A stretch of 32,366 nucleotides of DNA from Candidatus Eiseniibacteriota bacterium (lineage in GTDB: Bacteria > Arandabacterota > Arandabacteria > JAGLYR01): positions 1-32,366 of the forward strand of contig JAGLYR010000031.1 of assembly GCA_023132135.1 (NCBI GenBank). Reading direction: 5' to 3'. The position numbers and the translations under genes are program-made. The notes under the pieces were generated by a model, which saw only the letters and a list, made by a program, of their open reading frames with translations, had not been told where the DNA came from and did no database searches. Positions within the stretch are counted from its first letter, which is position 1; each line of letters opens with the position of its first letter. Positions 1-7,034 of the stretch are shown in pieces.

Positions 1-1
1 C

Positions 2-838
2 CGGGCAGTGTTGGCGGCATGGATGCTTCTACAGGCGGTGCCCTGCGCCGCGTCCGACCTTCAGCCTACGATCGTAATCGACCTCGAGGAGTGCGGGTCT
101 GTCCCGAATCACCAGTTTGTCGCCTTCGACACCTTGCTCGTGATTGACGATCCTTCCGCACAGAATGCTCTCGTTGTTCTGAACGGCCAGCGGATGGAGT
201 ATCCCTTCACGCTGACTGTTGGGTGGAAAGACGAGGAGCAGCGACGCGGAGAGTTTCATATTAACGGGGTTTTGGCTCGCACTTTGCCAAAACCCAAACC
301 TATGCCAGACTACCCCGTGGGGGACTTGGCGAAAAGGAGGCGACTGTTCGACCACGCCCGTGAATTGGAAGCTAGGCTGTATGACCAGGGTCTGTCGCGC
401 ACGGAACGAGTGAGGGCATTGGCAGAGATGTTTAGATCTGTCCCTTGGATCGAGTACATAGAGGTCTTCCCTACTTCCGTGATGATCCATCCAAGGCCGG
501 AGGAGGACATCTCCGCAACCGCATTCAACGTGTACCCTCGCGGTGCGGAAAGGTCGCCGAATGAAGTACCCCCAGGACCGCCAGACGTGCGTGGGGTGTT
601 TTTGTCTAATGCCAAGAGCTACGGAAGGCTCATCGGTAGCGGTGGTTACCTAATCATGGGGGACGATCACTTTCCAGTTGTCGGAGGCTGCAATCTGCGG
701 AGGAGAATCGAGGAGAAGACCTCCGAGATGCTGAATTCAGGCGAGAGCGACCCGAACGCTCTGTTGGCCGATATTCCCGAGCTGGCATTCGCGGAAGCAG
801 CGGCTGAGGTTATCCTTAGCGCAGAACAAGCGAAGTAG
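2..838 (+). CDS. Secreted protein of unknown function, probably 5'-truncated
   Basis: The reading frame is open from the first bases of the window to a TAG at 836-838. An internal GTG at 8 could start a 276-aa protein, but the encoded sequence there (LAAWMLLQAVPCAASD) is the hydrophobic core and cleavage region of a signal peptide whose positively charged start appears to be missing. The true start therefore probably lies upstream of the window. The mature part is a mixed alpha/beta, hydrophilic sequence with no repeats, no membrane segment and no domain I recognise. It carries a lysine/arginine-rich stretch near residues 105-125. No downstream partner is obvious; the next genes, a toxin-antitoxin pair, begin about 400 bases away. 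The coding assignment is secure; the function is unknown. Confidence 0.7.
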   Translation, partial: RAVLAAWMLLQAVPCAASDLQPTIVIDLEECGSVPNHQFVAFDTLLVIDDPSAQNALVVLNGQRMEYPFTLTVGWKDEEQRRGEFHINGVLARTLPKPKPMPDYPVGDLAKRRRLFDHARELEARLYDQGLSRTERVRALAEMFRSVPWIEYIEVFPTSVMIHPRPEEDISATAFNVYPRGAERSPNEVPPGPPDVRGVFLSNAKSYGRLIGSGGYLIMGDDHFPVVGGCNLRRRIEEKTSEMLNSGESDPNALLADIPELAFAEAAAEVILSAEQAK

Positions 839-1029
839 GGAAGCTAAGTAGGGGACGCAGTCAGCTTTGTTAGCTTATTGTGCTGCCACCGGCCTATCTG
901 CCCATGCCTGATCGGCAGGGGGGATTCCTGTTGATCCGTCGGACGGCGGTGCGGACGGCCTGTGGTTTGACTGCAAGCGCTGGGAGGACTCTCGGCCTTT
1001 GCGGGTGGAGAATCGGGCCATTGGGGTCG

Positions 1030-1051
1030 GATCTTGCAGTGCCACAAGATC
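1030..1051. repeat. REP-like hairpin element, upstream copy
   Basis: GATCTTG (1030-1036) and CAAGATC (1045-1051) form a 7-bp stem around an 8-nt loop. The 15-mer TCTTGCAGTGCCACA at 1032-1046 occurs again, in inverted orientation, at 2027-2041 on the other side of hicAB. The motif resembles the terminal hairpins of REP/IS200-type elements, but no transposase is present. Confidence 0.5.
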
Positions 1052-1077
1052 GGAGCTAAGTGTTGAAATAGCGACGG

Positions 1078-1106
1078 TTGACAGGAGCAGTCCGGCAGGG
1101 TAGGGT
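1078..1106 (+). promoter_or_regulatory. Possible distal promoter for hicAB
   Basis: A perfect -35 hexamer TTGACA (1078-1083) is followed after exactly 17 bp by TAGGGT (1101-1106), which keeps the three most conserved -10 positions. A second, weaker candidate overlaps the operator (TTGCGG 1191-1196, 17 bp, TACCAT 1214-1219). Which of the two is used cannot be decided from sequence. Confidence 0.35.
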
Positions 1107-1197
1107 ATCTGTAGTGGTGGGATAGTCAGGTTGGAGCGACCGGCGGGGCACACGCGCGGTCGTCTTTTTCTTTCCTGGGAGATAAAGTCCTTGCGGA

Positions 1198-1219
1198 ATG
1201 GTACCGAATACGGTACCAT
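1198..1219. promoter_or_regulatory. Inverted-repeat operator candidate of hicAB
   Basis: ATGGTACCG (1198-1206) and CGGTACCAT (1211-1219) are perfect 9-bp inverted arms around AATA. The site ends 17 bp before the hicA start and overlaps a possible -10 element (TACCAT). Toxin-antitoxin operons are usually autoregulated by the DNA-binding antitoxin on such palindromes, and the hicB product here has a DNA-binding-like C-terminal half. The role as operator is inferred. Confidence 0.6.
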
Positions 1220-1236
1220 CAGGATCAGGAGTCGGG

Positions 1237-1488
1237 ATGACTCGCAGGTCGAAGTTGATCTCCAGGGCACTCCGTGACCCGGGTGGCCTGCGTTTTGCGG
1301 AGGGATGTGCGCTCGCGAAGCAACTGGGTTTTGAACTCGTGCGAACAAGGGGAAGTCATTCTATCTTCAAGCGTGAGGGATACGATCGGCTTCTGAACCT
1401 CCAGAATGTGAACGGGGTGGCGAAGGCGTATCAGGTACGGCAGATTCTTGACGCGGCGCGGGAGCTTGGTCTGATCGAGAAAGAGTGA
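1237..1488 (+). CDS. hicA: HicA-family toxin (mRNA interferase)
   Basis: This encodes an 83-aa protein of the HicA/YcfA family, small double-stranded-RNA-binding-fold toxins that cleave mRNA and block translation until neutralised by HicB. The diagnostic segment is RTRGSHSIFKREG (about residues 37-49), in which the Gly-Ser-His contains the catalytic histidine. I chose ATG 1237 because AGGAG at 1227-1231 is well spaced and the family normally begins with a residue pattern like MTRRSKL. An earlier ATG at 1198 lies inside the operator palindrome and would add 13 unrelated residues. The antitoxin gene follows almost immediately, with its start 7 bp after this stop. The family call is good; activity is not tested. 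Confidence 0.85.
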   Translation: MTRRSKLISRALRDPGGLRFAEGCALAKQLGFELVRTRGSHSIFKREGYDRLLNLQNVNGVAKAYQVRQILDAARELGLIEKE

Positions 1489-1495
1489 GGTGGAA

Positions 1496-1915
1496 ATGTC
1501 TCGCTACAGTATCAGAGTGGCGTGGAGTGAAGAGGACAGGATGTTCGTTGCGGTGTGTCCGGAGATGGGGGACTTGTCTGCGTTGGGCAGGAGTCAGAAG
1601 GCGGCGGTCGTGGAGCTGGAGAAGGTGATTGAGTTGGCTCTGGAAGCATACGCAGCGGAGGGAGGGGTCATACCCGAGCCGAAGCTGGTTGAGCCATACA
1701 GCGGGCAGTTTCGACTTCGGCTTCCGAAGTCCCTCCATGGATGGCTGGCGCATGAAGCGGAGCGGCAGGGAGTGTCGTTGAATGGTCTGGTGACGAGCAT
1801 TCTGGCGGAGGCACAGGGGAGTGTGGAGGCGCGGGCGACGGTGGCTGCTGAGGACAAGTGCGGAGGGAAATACAGAGTCGCTAGCAAGAGACAGAGAGGA
1901 GGAACGCGGGAATAG
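1496..1915 (+). CDS. hicB: HicB-family antitoxin
   Basis: This is a 139-aa partner of the preceding toxin. The N-terminal half (residues 1-65, from MSRYSIRVAWSEEDRMFVA through CPEMGDLSALG to an amphipathic helix) is the partly degraded RNase-H-like HicB fold that binds and inhibits HicA. The segment around residues 70-105 (FRLRLPKSLHGWLAHEAERQ followed by GVSLNGLVTSIL) matches the ribbon-helix-helix DNA-binding domain found at the C-terminus of many HicB proteins, consistent with autorepression at the palindrome at 1198-1219. The last 30 residues are a basic tail of low complexity. ATG 1496 is preferred over GTG 1490 because GAGG at 1487-1490 sits at normal distance. Confidence 0.85.
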   Translation: MSRYSIRVAWSEEDRMFVAVCPEMGDLSALGRSQKAAVVELEKVIELALEAYAAEGGVIPEPKLVEPYSGQFRLRLPKSLHGWLAHEAERQGVSLNGLVTSILAEAQGSVEARATVAAEDKCGGKYRVASKRQRGGTRE

Positions 1916-1979
1916 GGATAGTCTGGGTCTTCGCGGGACACAATACGCGTTTGATACTTTCGTGAGAATCACAGGCTCT

Positions 1980-2050
1980 GGTGCCAGGTCTTGCAATGCC
2001 ATATCGGTGTGGGCCGGGCCCAGCAATGTGGCACTGCAAGACCTGGCACC
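1980..2050. repeat. Long hairpin, REP-like element
   Basis: GGTGCCAGGTCTTGCA (1980-1995) and TGCAAGACCTGGCACC (2035-2050) are perfect 16-bp inverted arms enclosing 39 bp, which themselves hold a GGGCCGGGCCC-like GC-rich core. Two versions of TCTTGCA(A/G)TGCCA are present, one per arm, and a third lies at 1032-1044. It resembles non-autonomous REP/IS200-type elements. The surrounding 1916-2157 interval holds no gene that I can support. It could also act as a transcription barrier between hicB and the convergent FapA-family gene. Confidence 0.6.
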
Positions 2051-2157
2051 GGGAGCGCTATGTCCCCAGATTCCTCAGGAAAGGGGGGCGGACCAGAAAC
2101 GGGGAGGACTTAAGGGGAACGATATGGGTCTAGTTGAACCGGCAGGGAGCGACTAGG

Positions 2158-3660
2158 TCACGGGTCTTCGGGAGGTGCTACATCACCGTCAGATGTACCC
2201 TTCTCCTCCTCTTCTCCTTCTGTCTCCTCTCCCGTCTCCCCTTCTTTGGGCTCTACCTCTACCCTGAACAGCCAGTCCGGTGGAGGGTTCTGCTGGGTGC
2301 CTTCGACGAAGAGAACCTCATCGTCCCGGCAGATCAGCTCGAATGGTCTCCTGTACTTGTCCCTGGCCGTGAGAGTTGTCCCCTCAAGGCGAAAGGCGGC
2401 GCCGGGGAAGATCTTGTTGCGTACCTTGACACGGTTCTCGGGAGGCGCGCAGGACTCCCCCCGGATTTCCTCCACTTCGTCCTGCAGATCCTGCCGGGTC
2501 GTCTCCATCTCCTCGACATCAGGACCGGGCTGTCCGAATTCCCTCGCAAGCCTCTGCTCAAGGAGTTCAATTTCCATTCTGTCTGTCAGGGCAGTCTCCT
2601 CCAGCGAGTAGTCTTCCCCGGCGACGACAGTTGTGGAGACGTTGGCCACACTGCCGACCTGCCCCGCCACGACGCCCCGCAGGGCCCGGATCTCTCCGCC
2701 CACGACTCTGCCGTTGGGGATACTGATCGATCCCCGTGATATGACGTGGGATCGTATGATCTCCCTCTCGACATAGACATCCCCGCCAGCGAGGACATCC
2801 GCGTCCATAATGAACTTGGCATGAATGTCGCCGGAAACCACGATGCGTTGTCCCTCCGCCCCGATCATGCCACCGCGCACCATGAGGCTCCCGCTGGTTT
2901 GGAGCTGCGCCGCCTCGACGAAGCCCCGAACCTCGATGTCGCCGAGAGACTCGATGTTGTACCCCTCCTGGACGTCGCCTGTTACCACGACCGCCCCGGG
3001 ATGCAGAATGTGCCCCGTAGTGGGGCCGACATTGCCGCGTATCTGGTAGACGTTGTCCACCGAGAGAACCCCGTCGACCCAGCGGACTCGCCCTCTCTCG
3101 GCGGCGTAGTAGGCGGACTCCTCTTTGTCGTGACGAACGTTCTTCCCCACACGGATCCGAGGACGGCGCGGTTTCGCGGTCCTGACCGGCCGGCCGAGCA
3201 CATCAAGGCCTTCCCTCCCTTCCGTCGGGGGAATAGCGCGGGCCAGCAGATCACCTTCCATTACAGAGGTCATTGCCACCCGCTGCTTGTAGTCGATCTT
3301 GCCGGTCTCCTCGTCCACAACGAAACCGGGGTTGAAGAAGTCGCCCGCCCACTCGATCCTGCCGTCCAACGGCTGAACCGGCTTCAGCCCCTCAGCCAGC
3401 TCCAGTTCTTTTATCCTCGGGTCTTTCTTGGCAGCGGCCGTCAGCAGTCGCAGCAGTCGCGCGCCGTCCGGAGGTTCGGCGATCCCCATGCTCAACATCC
3501 GCTCCCGGATCGCTTCCTCCAGCTCCCCCAGGTCGACGGATGATGTGTCACAGTCAAGAAGGACCGCCATACGGTCGGGTGAGACCCGGAGATTGAAATC
3601 CCCGCGTCGCGACTGATCAGAGTCCCTATCTGTGGTCGGTTCTCCGGGCGGCGTGTCCAT
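2158..3660 (-). CDS. FapA-family (DUF342) polymer-forming protein
   Basis: A 500-aa protein of the FapA/DUF342 family. The N-terminal 170 residues form the family's mixed domain (for example DPRIKELELAEGLKPVQPLDGR near 78-99 and the GREGLDVLGRPV motif near 148-159). Residues about 175-330 are glycine-rich parallel beta-helix repeats (GDIEVRGFVEAAQLQTSGS, GDIHAKFIMDADVLAGGD, RGSISIPNGRVVGGEI), followed by an alpha-helical stretch and an acidic low-complexity tail (about 470-500, rich in E and G). Family members are cytoplasmic and have been linked to flagellar assembly or cell-surface properties, but no flagellar gene is in this window, so the role here is open. It is the last gene of the minus-strand run that starts at 6846, about 90 bp after the PgeF-family stop. 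Confidence 0.8.
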   Translation of the reverse strand: MDTPPGEPTTDRDSDQSRRGDFNLRVSPDRMAVLLDCDTSSVDLGELEEAIRERMLSMGIAEPPDGARLLRLLTAAAKKDPRIKELELAEGLKPVQPLDGRIEWAGDFFNPGFVVDEETGKIDYKQRVAMTSVMEGDLLARAIPPTEGREGLDVLGRPVRTAKPRRPRIRVGKNVRHDKEESAYYAAERGRVRWVDGVLSVDNVYQIRGNVGPTTGHILHPGAVVVTGDVQEGYNIESLGDIEVRGFVEAAQLQTSGSLMVRGGMIGAEGQRIVVSGDIHAKFIMDADVLAGGDVYVEREIIRSHVISRGSISIPNGRVVGGEIRALRGVVAGQVGSVANVSTTVVAGEDYSLEETALTDRMEIELLEQRLAREFGQPGPDVEEMETTRQDLQDEVEEIRGESCAPPENRVKVRNKIFPGAAFRLEGTTLTARDKYRRPFELICRDDEVLFVEGTQQNPPPDWLFRVEVEPKEGETGEETEGEEEEKGTSDGDVAPPEDP

Positions 3661-3750
3661 GCCGACAGATCCTCAGTAGATGTCCCTCCCCAGAACCGCT
3701 GGAGAGTCGGTGAGCCATTGCCGTTCCCGTGCGCGGAAACCCGTCGGCTC

Positions 3751-4563
3751 TCATGATACATGCGGACGGGCGACATGCAACGGAGAAAGCGTGGCCTGCT
3801 CCCCGAGACCGATCACGGAGAGCATTCCCCCGGTCACGCCGTTGTCCCGGCGGTAGGAGAAGAAGAGATCGGGGTGGCAGAGGGTACAGAGATTGGCCAT
3901 GTCGATGTGAGCATCGGTGAGACCGGCTTCGAGGAGCTGGTGGCGGTTGGATGCCCAGAGGTCGAGGTGGGGCCGTTTGCCGGGCAGCCGCACGACGTAG
4001 TCGGGGGCGAATTTGCCTGCGACGTAGGGGCCGACCTCGTAGCAGCATGGGCCGGCGGCAGGACCGATGGCAGCTCGGATTCCCCCGGGGCGCGAGCCGA
4101 AGGCATCGATCATCTTCCGGATTGCCCGCCGGGCAATTCCCAGGGCAGCTCCCTTCCAACCGGCATGCACGGCGCCGATCGCGTGGTGCTCGGGATCCCA
4201 GAGGAGAATGGGAACGCAATCGGCGGTCCCGACGGCCAGGACCACACCGGCTTGATCCGTCACCACACCATCGGCGTCAAAGGACCGGTCACAAAACGAC
4301 TCGCGGACGTCTATGACCTGATCACCATGGACCTGCCGGGCGGTCGAGAGCTCGGGCGGGTCGATATTGAGAGCTGTCGCCAGGCGGGATCGGTTTTCCA
4401 GCACGTTCCCGGTCGGGTCCCCGGATTCATGCCACAGATTCAGAGATGCGTAGGGACCGCGGCTCACACCGCCCAACCGCGTGCTGAACCCGTGGATGAG
4501 CGCCGCGTCCGCCAGAAGCTCGGACTGGAGGAATTGCACGCCGTGGCTGTCGGAGATCTTCAT
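3751..4563 (-). CDS. pgeF: PgeF/YfiH-family (laccase-domain, LACC1-like) protein
   Basis: A 270-aa protein of the YfiH/PgeF family. Family signatures are clear: HGFSTRLGGVSRGPYASLNL near the N-terminus, ARQVHGDQV, VGTADCVPILLW (with the metal-site Cys), AVHAGWKGAALG, AIGPAAGPCCYEVG, and LCTLCHPDLFFSYRRD near the C-terminus. Relatives have been described as peptidoglycan-editing factors and as purine-nucleoside-processing enzymes; the old name polyphenol oxidase is less certain. ATG 4563 is preferred: an upstream in-frame start (4614) would add 17 residues encoded by the intergenic CACGAAG repeat at 4565-4589, giving an Arg/Pro/Ser-rich sequence unlike the family. It lies downstream of the DUF35 gene on the same strand, 28 bp away. 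Confidence 0.85.
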   Translation of the reverse strand: MKISDSHGVQFLQSELLADAALIHGFSTRLGGVSRGPYASLNLWHESGDPTGNVLENRSRLATALNIDPPELSTARQVHGDQVIDVRESFCDRSFDADGVVTDQAGVVLAVGTADCVPILLWDPEHHAIGAVHAGWKGAALGIARRAIRKMIDAFGSRPGGIRAAIGPAAGPCCYEVGPYVAGKFAPDYVVRLPGKRPHLDLWASNRHQLLEAGLTDAHIDMANLCTLCHPDLFFSYRRDNGVTGGMLSVIGLGEQATLSPLHVARPHVS

Positions 4564-4564
4564 G

Positions 4565-4589
4565 ATTCGTGTGCTTCGTGGACTTCGTG
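4565..4589 (-). repeat. CACGAAG short tandem repeat, copy A
   Basis: On the minus strand three CACGAAG-type heptamers follow with a 9-bp period (+ strand CTTCGTG at 4583-4589 and 4574-4580, variant ATTCGTG at 4565-4571), ending one base before the PgeF-family start codon. Related arrays occur at 4952-4976 and 6934-6957. Confidence 0.8.
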
Positions 4590-4591
4590 GT

Positions 4592-4933
4592 TCAAGCTTC
4601 CGGGTAGAAGGCAAAACCGTACACCGGCTCGCCGTCGCTATCGCGGATAGGCTCCCAGCGGACTTCCACCTGTGTCCCCGTCTCAGCTCCCTCGAAGGTT
4701 ACCCAGCCCATCGCGCGCGCTCCGCCGGCAAACTCCACGATCCCGACCCGTAGGAACCGCTCGTCAAAACCCACGGGGAGCTGGTGAATTTCCGTCAAGG
4801 TCAGCAGAGTGGCCGTGTCGGGCAGGGCGGCTGCCTCGAACGTCTCTCCCCTGCAGTTGAGGCAGCGGAGGCGGGCATACGTCGTGGTACGGCCGCAGTT
4901 GGAGCATTTGTATGCGGGAGGTGCAGGTTGCAT
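4592..4933 (-). CDS. DUF35 zinc-ribbon/OB-fold protein, thiolase partner
   Basis: A 113-aa protein with the two-part DUF35 architecture: an N-terminal rubredoxin-like zinc ribbon with paired cysteines C10-x2-C13 and C24-x2-C27, then an OB-fold of about 75 residues (TATLLTLTEIHQLP through RVGIVEFAGGARAMGWV to the C-terminus). DUF35 proteins form complexes with thiolase-fold enzymes and are thought to bind or channel the acyl-CoA substrate, as in archaeal acetoacetyl-CoA thiolase/HMG-CoA synthase and in steroid or aromatic side-chain degradation. The gene directly follows the thiolase gene on the same strand with 60 bp between them, the usual arrangement. That interval contains CACGAAG repeat copy B. 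Family call is firm; substrate is unknown. Confidence 0.85.
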   Translation of the reverse strand: MQPAPPAYKCSNCGRTTTYARLRCLNCRGETFEAAALPDTATLLTLTEIHQLPVGFDERFLRVGIVEFAGGARAMGWVTFEGAETGTQVEVRWEPIRDSDGEPVYGFAFYPEA

Positions 4934-4951
4934 GGTCAGTTGTCCTTCCTG

Positions 4952-4976
4952 CTTCGTGCCCTTCGTGCTCTTCGTG
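4952..4976 (-). repeat. CACGAAG short tandem repeat, copy B
   Basis: Three perfect CACGAAG units (read as CTTCGTG on the + strand at 4952-4958, 4961-4967 and 4970-4976) with a strict 9-bp period, located in the 60-bp gap between the thiolase and DUF35 genes. Confidence 0.85.
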
Positions 4977-4993
4977 CTTCAGTCTTTTAGGCA

Positions 4994-6172
4994 CTATGTC
5001 TTCTTCAAGACAAAAGCCAACACGTTGTTTCCAAAACCACCGAAGTTGAGCGTAAATCCGGTCTTTGCCTTCTTGACCTGCCGCTGCCCGGCGTCGCCCC
5101 GGAGCTGCTTCGTGATTTCCACCAGCTGCGCGATCCCGGTGGCTCCCACAGGATGACCTCGCGCCTTGAGTCCCCCGGACGGGTTGATCGGCAGCTTCCC
5201 GCCGATCTGTGTCTCCCCCCGTTCCAGCGCCTTGTGCCCCTCGCCCTTGGGGAAGAACCCGGCATGCTCGCTCTCGGCGATCTCGAGGATCGTGAATGCG
5301 TCGTGGAGCTCCGCCACGTCCACCTGATCCGGCCCCACCCGGGCCATCTTGAAAGCCTGCTCCGAGGCCAACGTGACAGCTTTGAGGTCCGTGGGGTCCT
5401 CGCGTTCATGGACAACGTGAGTGTCTGTTGCCTGCCCGACGCCGGCGATGAGGACCGGTTTGTCGGTGAACTGCCCGGCCCGCTCGGCGGCGCAGAGAAC
5501 AAGCCCTGCCGCACCGTCGCTCACCGGACAGCAGTCGAACATCCTCAGCGGATCTGCAACGATGGGATTGTTGACCACGGCTTCGGGACGATGGAGAATG
5601 CCCTCCATTGTGATCCGCTGCTGGACGTGGGCTTCCGGATTGAACATCGCATTGTTGTGGTTCTTGATGGCTACCATGGCCAGGTGTTCGGGCGTGATCC
5701 CGTACTTCTCCATGTACAGGCGGGCAAAGAGTCCCGCCATGGAGGGGAGGGTGACGCCGTAGATGTACTCTGCGAAGGGATGAGTCAGGGTGGCCACGAA
5801 ATCGGTGGATTCCCATCCGTTGACGGCCCGCATCTTCTCGCCGCCGATCACGAGAACCACATCGTAGTAGCCCGCGGCGATCCCGAGAAATGCCATCTTG
5901 ACGGCCGAGGCGCCGGAGGCGGGGCCATTCTCCACCAGTTCGGCGTGGGCCGGAAACAGGCCCAGGCCGTCGACCACGGCGCTCGCAACGCCGCTCTGAT
6001 GGTTCAGGATGCCGGCGCCCATGTTGGCGACGACGACCGCCTGGATTATGGATTCGTCAATTTCCACGTCCGCCAGTGCGGTCCGGGCTCCCTCGACCAG
6101 CAGGTCGATCAGCGGCCACTCCGTTCTTGCGAATTTGGTCTGACCCGCAGCGATGATGGCAACGTCTCTCAT
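4994..6172 (-). CDS. SCP-x/thiolase-like protein lacking the nucleophilic Cys
   Basis: A 392-aa thiolase-superfamily protein of the type paired with DUF35 proteins. Recognisable elements are the N-terminal VAIIAAGQTKFAR, the loop VENGPASGASAVKMA (80-94), VAELHDAFTILEIAE with the catalytic-region His, GGLKARGHPVGATGIAQL with the second His, and the C-terminal NFGGFGNNVLAF. In normal thiolases the loop reads close to VExACASG, with the acyl-accepting Cys; here that position is Pro84 (codon at 5921-5923). The protein may therefore not form a covalent acyl-enzyme and could be a structural partner or use other chemistry. Its ATG overlaps the stop of the upstream GNAT-like gene (ATGA), indicating translational coupling, and the DUF35 gene follows. 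Confidence 0.85.
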   Translation of the reverse strand: MRDVAIIAAGQTKFARTEWPLIDLLVEGARTALADVEIDESIIQAVVVANMGAGILNHQSGVASAVVDGLGLFPAHAELVENGPASGASAVKMAFLGIAAGYYDVVLVIGGEKMRAVNGWESTDFVATLTHPFAEYIYGVTLPSMAGLFARLYMEKYGITPEHLAMVAIKNHNNAMFNPEAHVQQRITMEGILHRPEAVVNNPIVADPLRMFDCCPVSDGAAGLVLCAAERAGQFTDKPVLIAGVGQATDTHVVHEREDPTDLKAVTLASEQAFKMARVGPDQVDVAELHDAFTILEIAESEHAGFFPKGEGHKALERGETQIGGKLPINPSGGLKARGHPVGATGIAQLVEITKQLRGDAGQRQVKKAKTGFTLNFGGFGNNVLAFVLKKT

Positions 6173-6846
6173 TTCGCCCTCCCGCTGACCTGGGTCACGA
6201 GCAAATCGGGATCCGGAATCTCGAAATCGAGCGTGGAGGCCAGCATTTCCTCCGAAACGGGCCGCTCGCCCACCACGAGTCGATCCTTGCTGGCAAAGTA
6301 CAGGTCCCGCGTCAGCGCATAGGACATCACCCCACCCAACTCATGGGCCACGTGGCGCCGCTCCTCCAGTGCGTATTCAATCATCCAGCGCCGGAACCCG
6401 ATGGGGCTCTCAGCCACGACGTAGATTTCCCTTTGGTTCAGATACTCGATGTGGTACTCCATCTTGGCGGCGAAGAGATGCGCCCCCACTCTCAATCCCC
6501 GGTGGAACGCCATCGTATGGAGACTGATCCCGATGTTCCTGCTGAGACTCCGTCCGTTGACGAGTCCCACGAGCATGCCGTTCATCACGCCGACCAGGCA
6601 GTATTCGTCCTTCACCCGGAACCGCTTCCACCCCAGAAGCTCCGAGAACATGCGGGCGCCCACGATGTCGTAGTAGTCGCGTTCGACCCAGATGAGCGGC
6701 TCCAGCACCTCGAGCAGCTTGGGCACTTCTTGCCGCGTGGCCTGGCGCACAATCATCGATTCCCCGCTGGCCAGCACGACCCGCTTGGGGGGATAGGGGG
6801 GCTGTTCGGTCTCTTTGGGTCGCAGTGTGGCTTCCAGTTCGTTCAT
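6169..6846 (-). CDS. GNAT-like N-acetyltransferase, putative
   Basis: A 225-aa protein with the size and pattern of a GNAT-fold acyltransferase: an N-terminal strand-helix (ESMIVRQATRQEVPKLLEVL), a central strand (CLVGVMNGMLVGLVNGRSL), and a motif-A-like turn RGLRVGAHLFAAKMEYH (about 125-141) where acetyl-CoA would bind, then an FRRWMIEYAL segment. The match is structural rather than strong, so the acceptor is unknown. ATG 6846 is chosen because GGAGAG lies 4-9 bases upstream and because the start sits about 25 bp after the expected transcription start of the promoter at 6879-6907. An ATG 30 bases further upstream would start at or before that transcription start. It is the first gene of the minus-strand operon and overlaps the thiolase start. 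Confidence 0.6.
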   Translation of the reverse strand: MNELEATLRPKETEQPPYPPKRVVLASGESMIVRQATRQEVPKLLEVLEPLIWVERDYYDIVGARMFSELLGWKRFRVKDEYCLVGVMNGMLVGLVNGRSLSRNIGISLHTMAFHRGLRVGAHLFAAKMEYHIEYLNQREIYVVAESPIGFRRWMIEYALEERRHVAHELGGVMSYALTRDLYFASKDRLVVGERPVSEEMLASTLDFEIPDPDLLVTQVSGRAK

Positions 6847-6878
6847 GCTGTGCTCTCCGAATCGAGGGTTAGACAATC

Positions 6879-6907
6879 AGTATAGCCGCCGGGGTGGCGG
6901 ATGACAA
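6879..6907 (-). promoter_or_regulatory. Sigma70-type promoter of the thiolase operon
   Basis: On the minus strand, TTGTCA (6902-6907) and TATACT (6879-6884) are separated by exactly 17 bp. Both hexamers are near consensus. Transcription would begin near 6872, about 25 bases before the GNAT-like start codon. Confidence 0.7.
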
Positions 6908-6933
6908 GGGAAACCCGGACAACAGGATTTCAC

Positions 6934-6957
6934 CACGAAGGAGCGAAGAGCACGAAG
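6934..6957 (+). repeat. CACGAAG short tandem repeat, copy C
   Basis: CACGAAG at 6934-6940 and 6951-6957 flank a degenerate AGCGAAG unit (6942-6948). It lies between the divergent promoters of the thiolase operon and the glycosyltransferase gene. Confidence 0.75.
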
Positions 6958-6977
6958 GGAATTCCTTGCTTCGGGGC

Positions 6978-7005
6978 TGGACCAATGATCTTCCTGTGCT
7001 ATAGT
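6978..7005 (+). promoter_or_regulatory. Promoter candidate for the GT-C gene
   Basis: TGGACC (6978-6983), a 16-bp spacer and TATAGT (7000-7005) make a reasonable sigma70-type promoter about 30 bp before the GTG start. An AAGGAGG ribosome binding site follows at 7016-7022. Confidence 0.5.
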
Positions 7006-7034
7006 CGTTTGCCAGAAGGAGGGCTTGGCGGCTC

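Larger units (their letters stand above)
839..1236. other. Intergenic region upstream of hicA, no gene seen
   Basis: I see no convincing protein-coding gene in this stretch. It holds a REP-like hairpin sequence around 1030-1051, a possible distal promoter (TTGACA at 1078-1083, 17-bp spacer, TAGGGT at 1101-1106), and the inverted-repeat operator candidate of the hicAB pair at 1198-1219. A weak 7-bp inverted repeat (841-847 with 870-876) lies just after the stop codon of the preceding gene; it has no T-tract and is not a convincing terminator. Confidence 0.5.

Noticed and set aside
839-1047. Small antisense open frames in the first intergenic region
   Set aside because: They have no RBS, unusual composition and no conserved features; the interval is better described as regulatory and repeat DNA.
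1980-2050. Remnant of a full insertion sequence
   Set aside because: No transposase reading frame is found between or near the inverted arms; only a REP-like hairpin is supported.
4565-6957. Possible CRISPR array from the CACGAAG repeats
   Set aside because: Units are 7 bases with 9-bp period, three per site, with no spacers of 25-40 bp and no cas genes.
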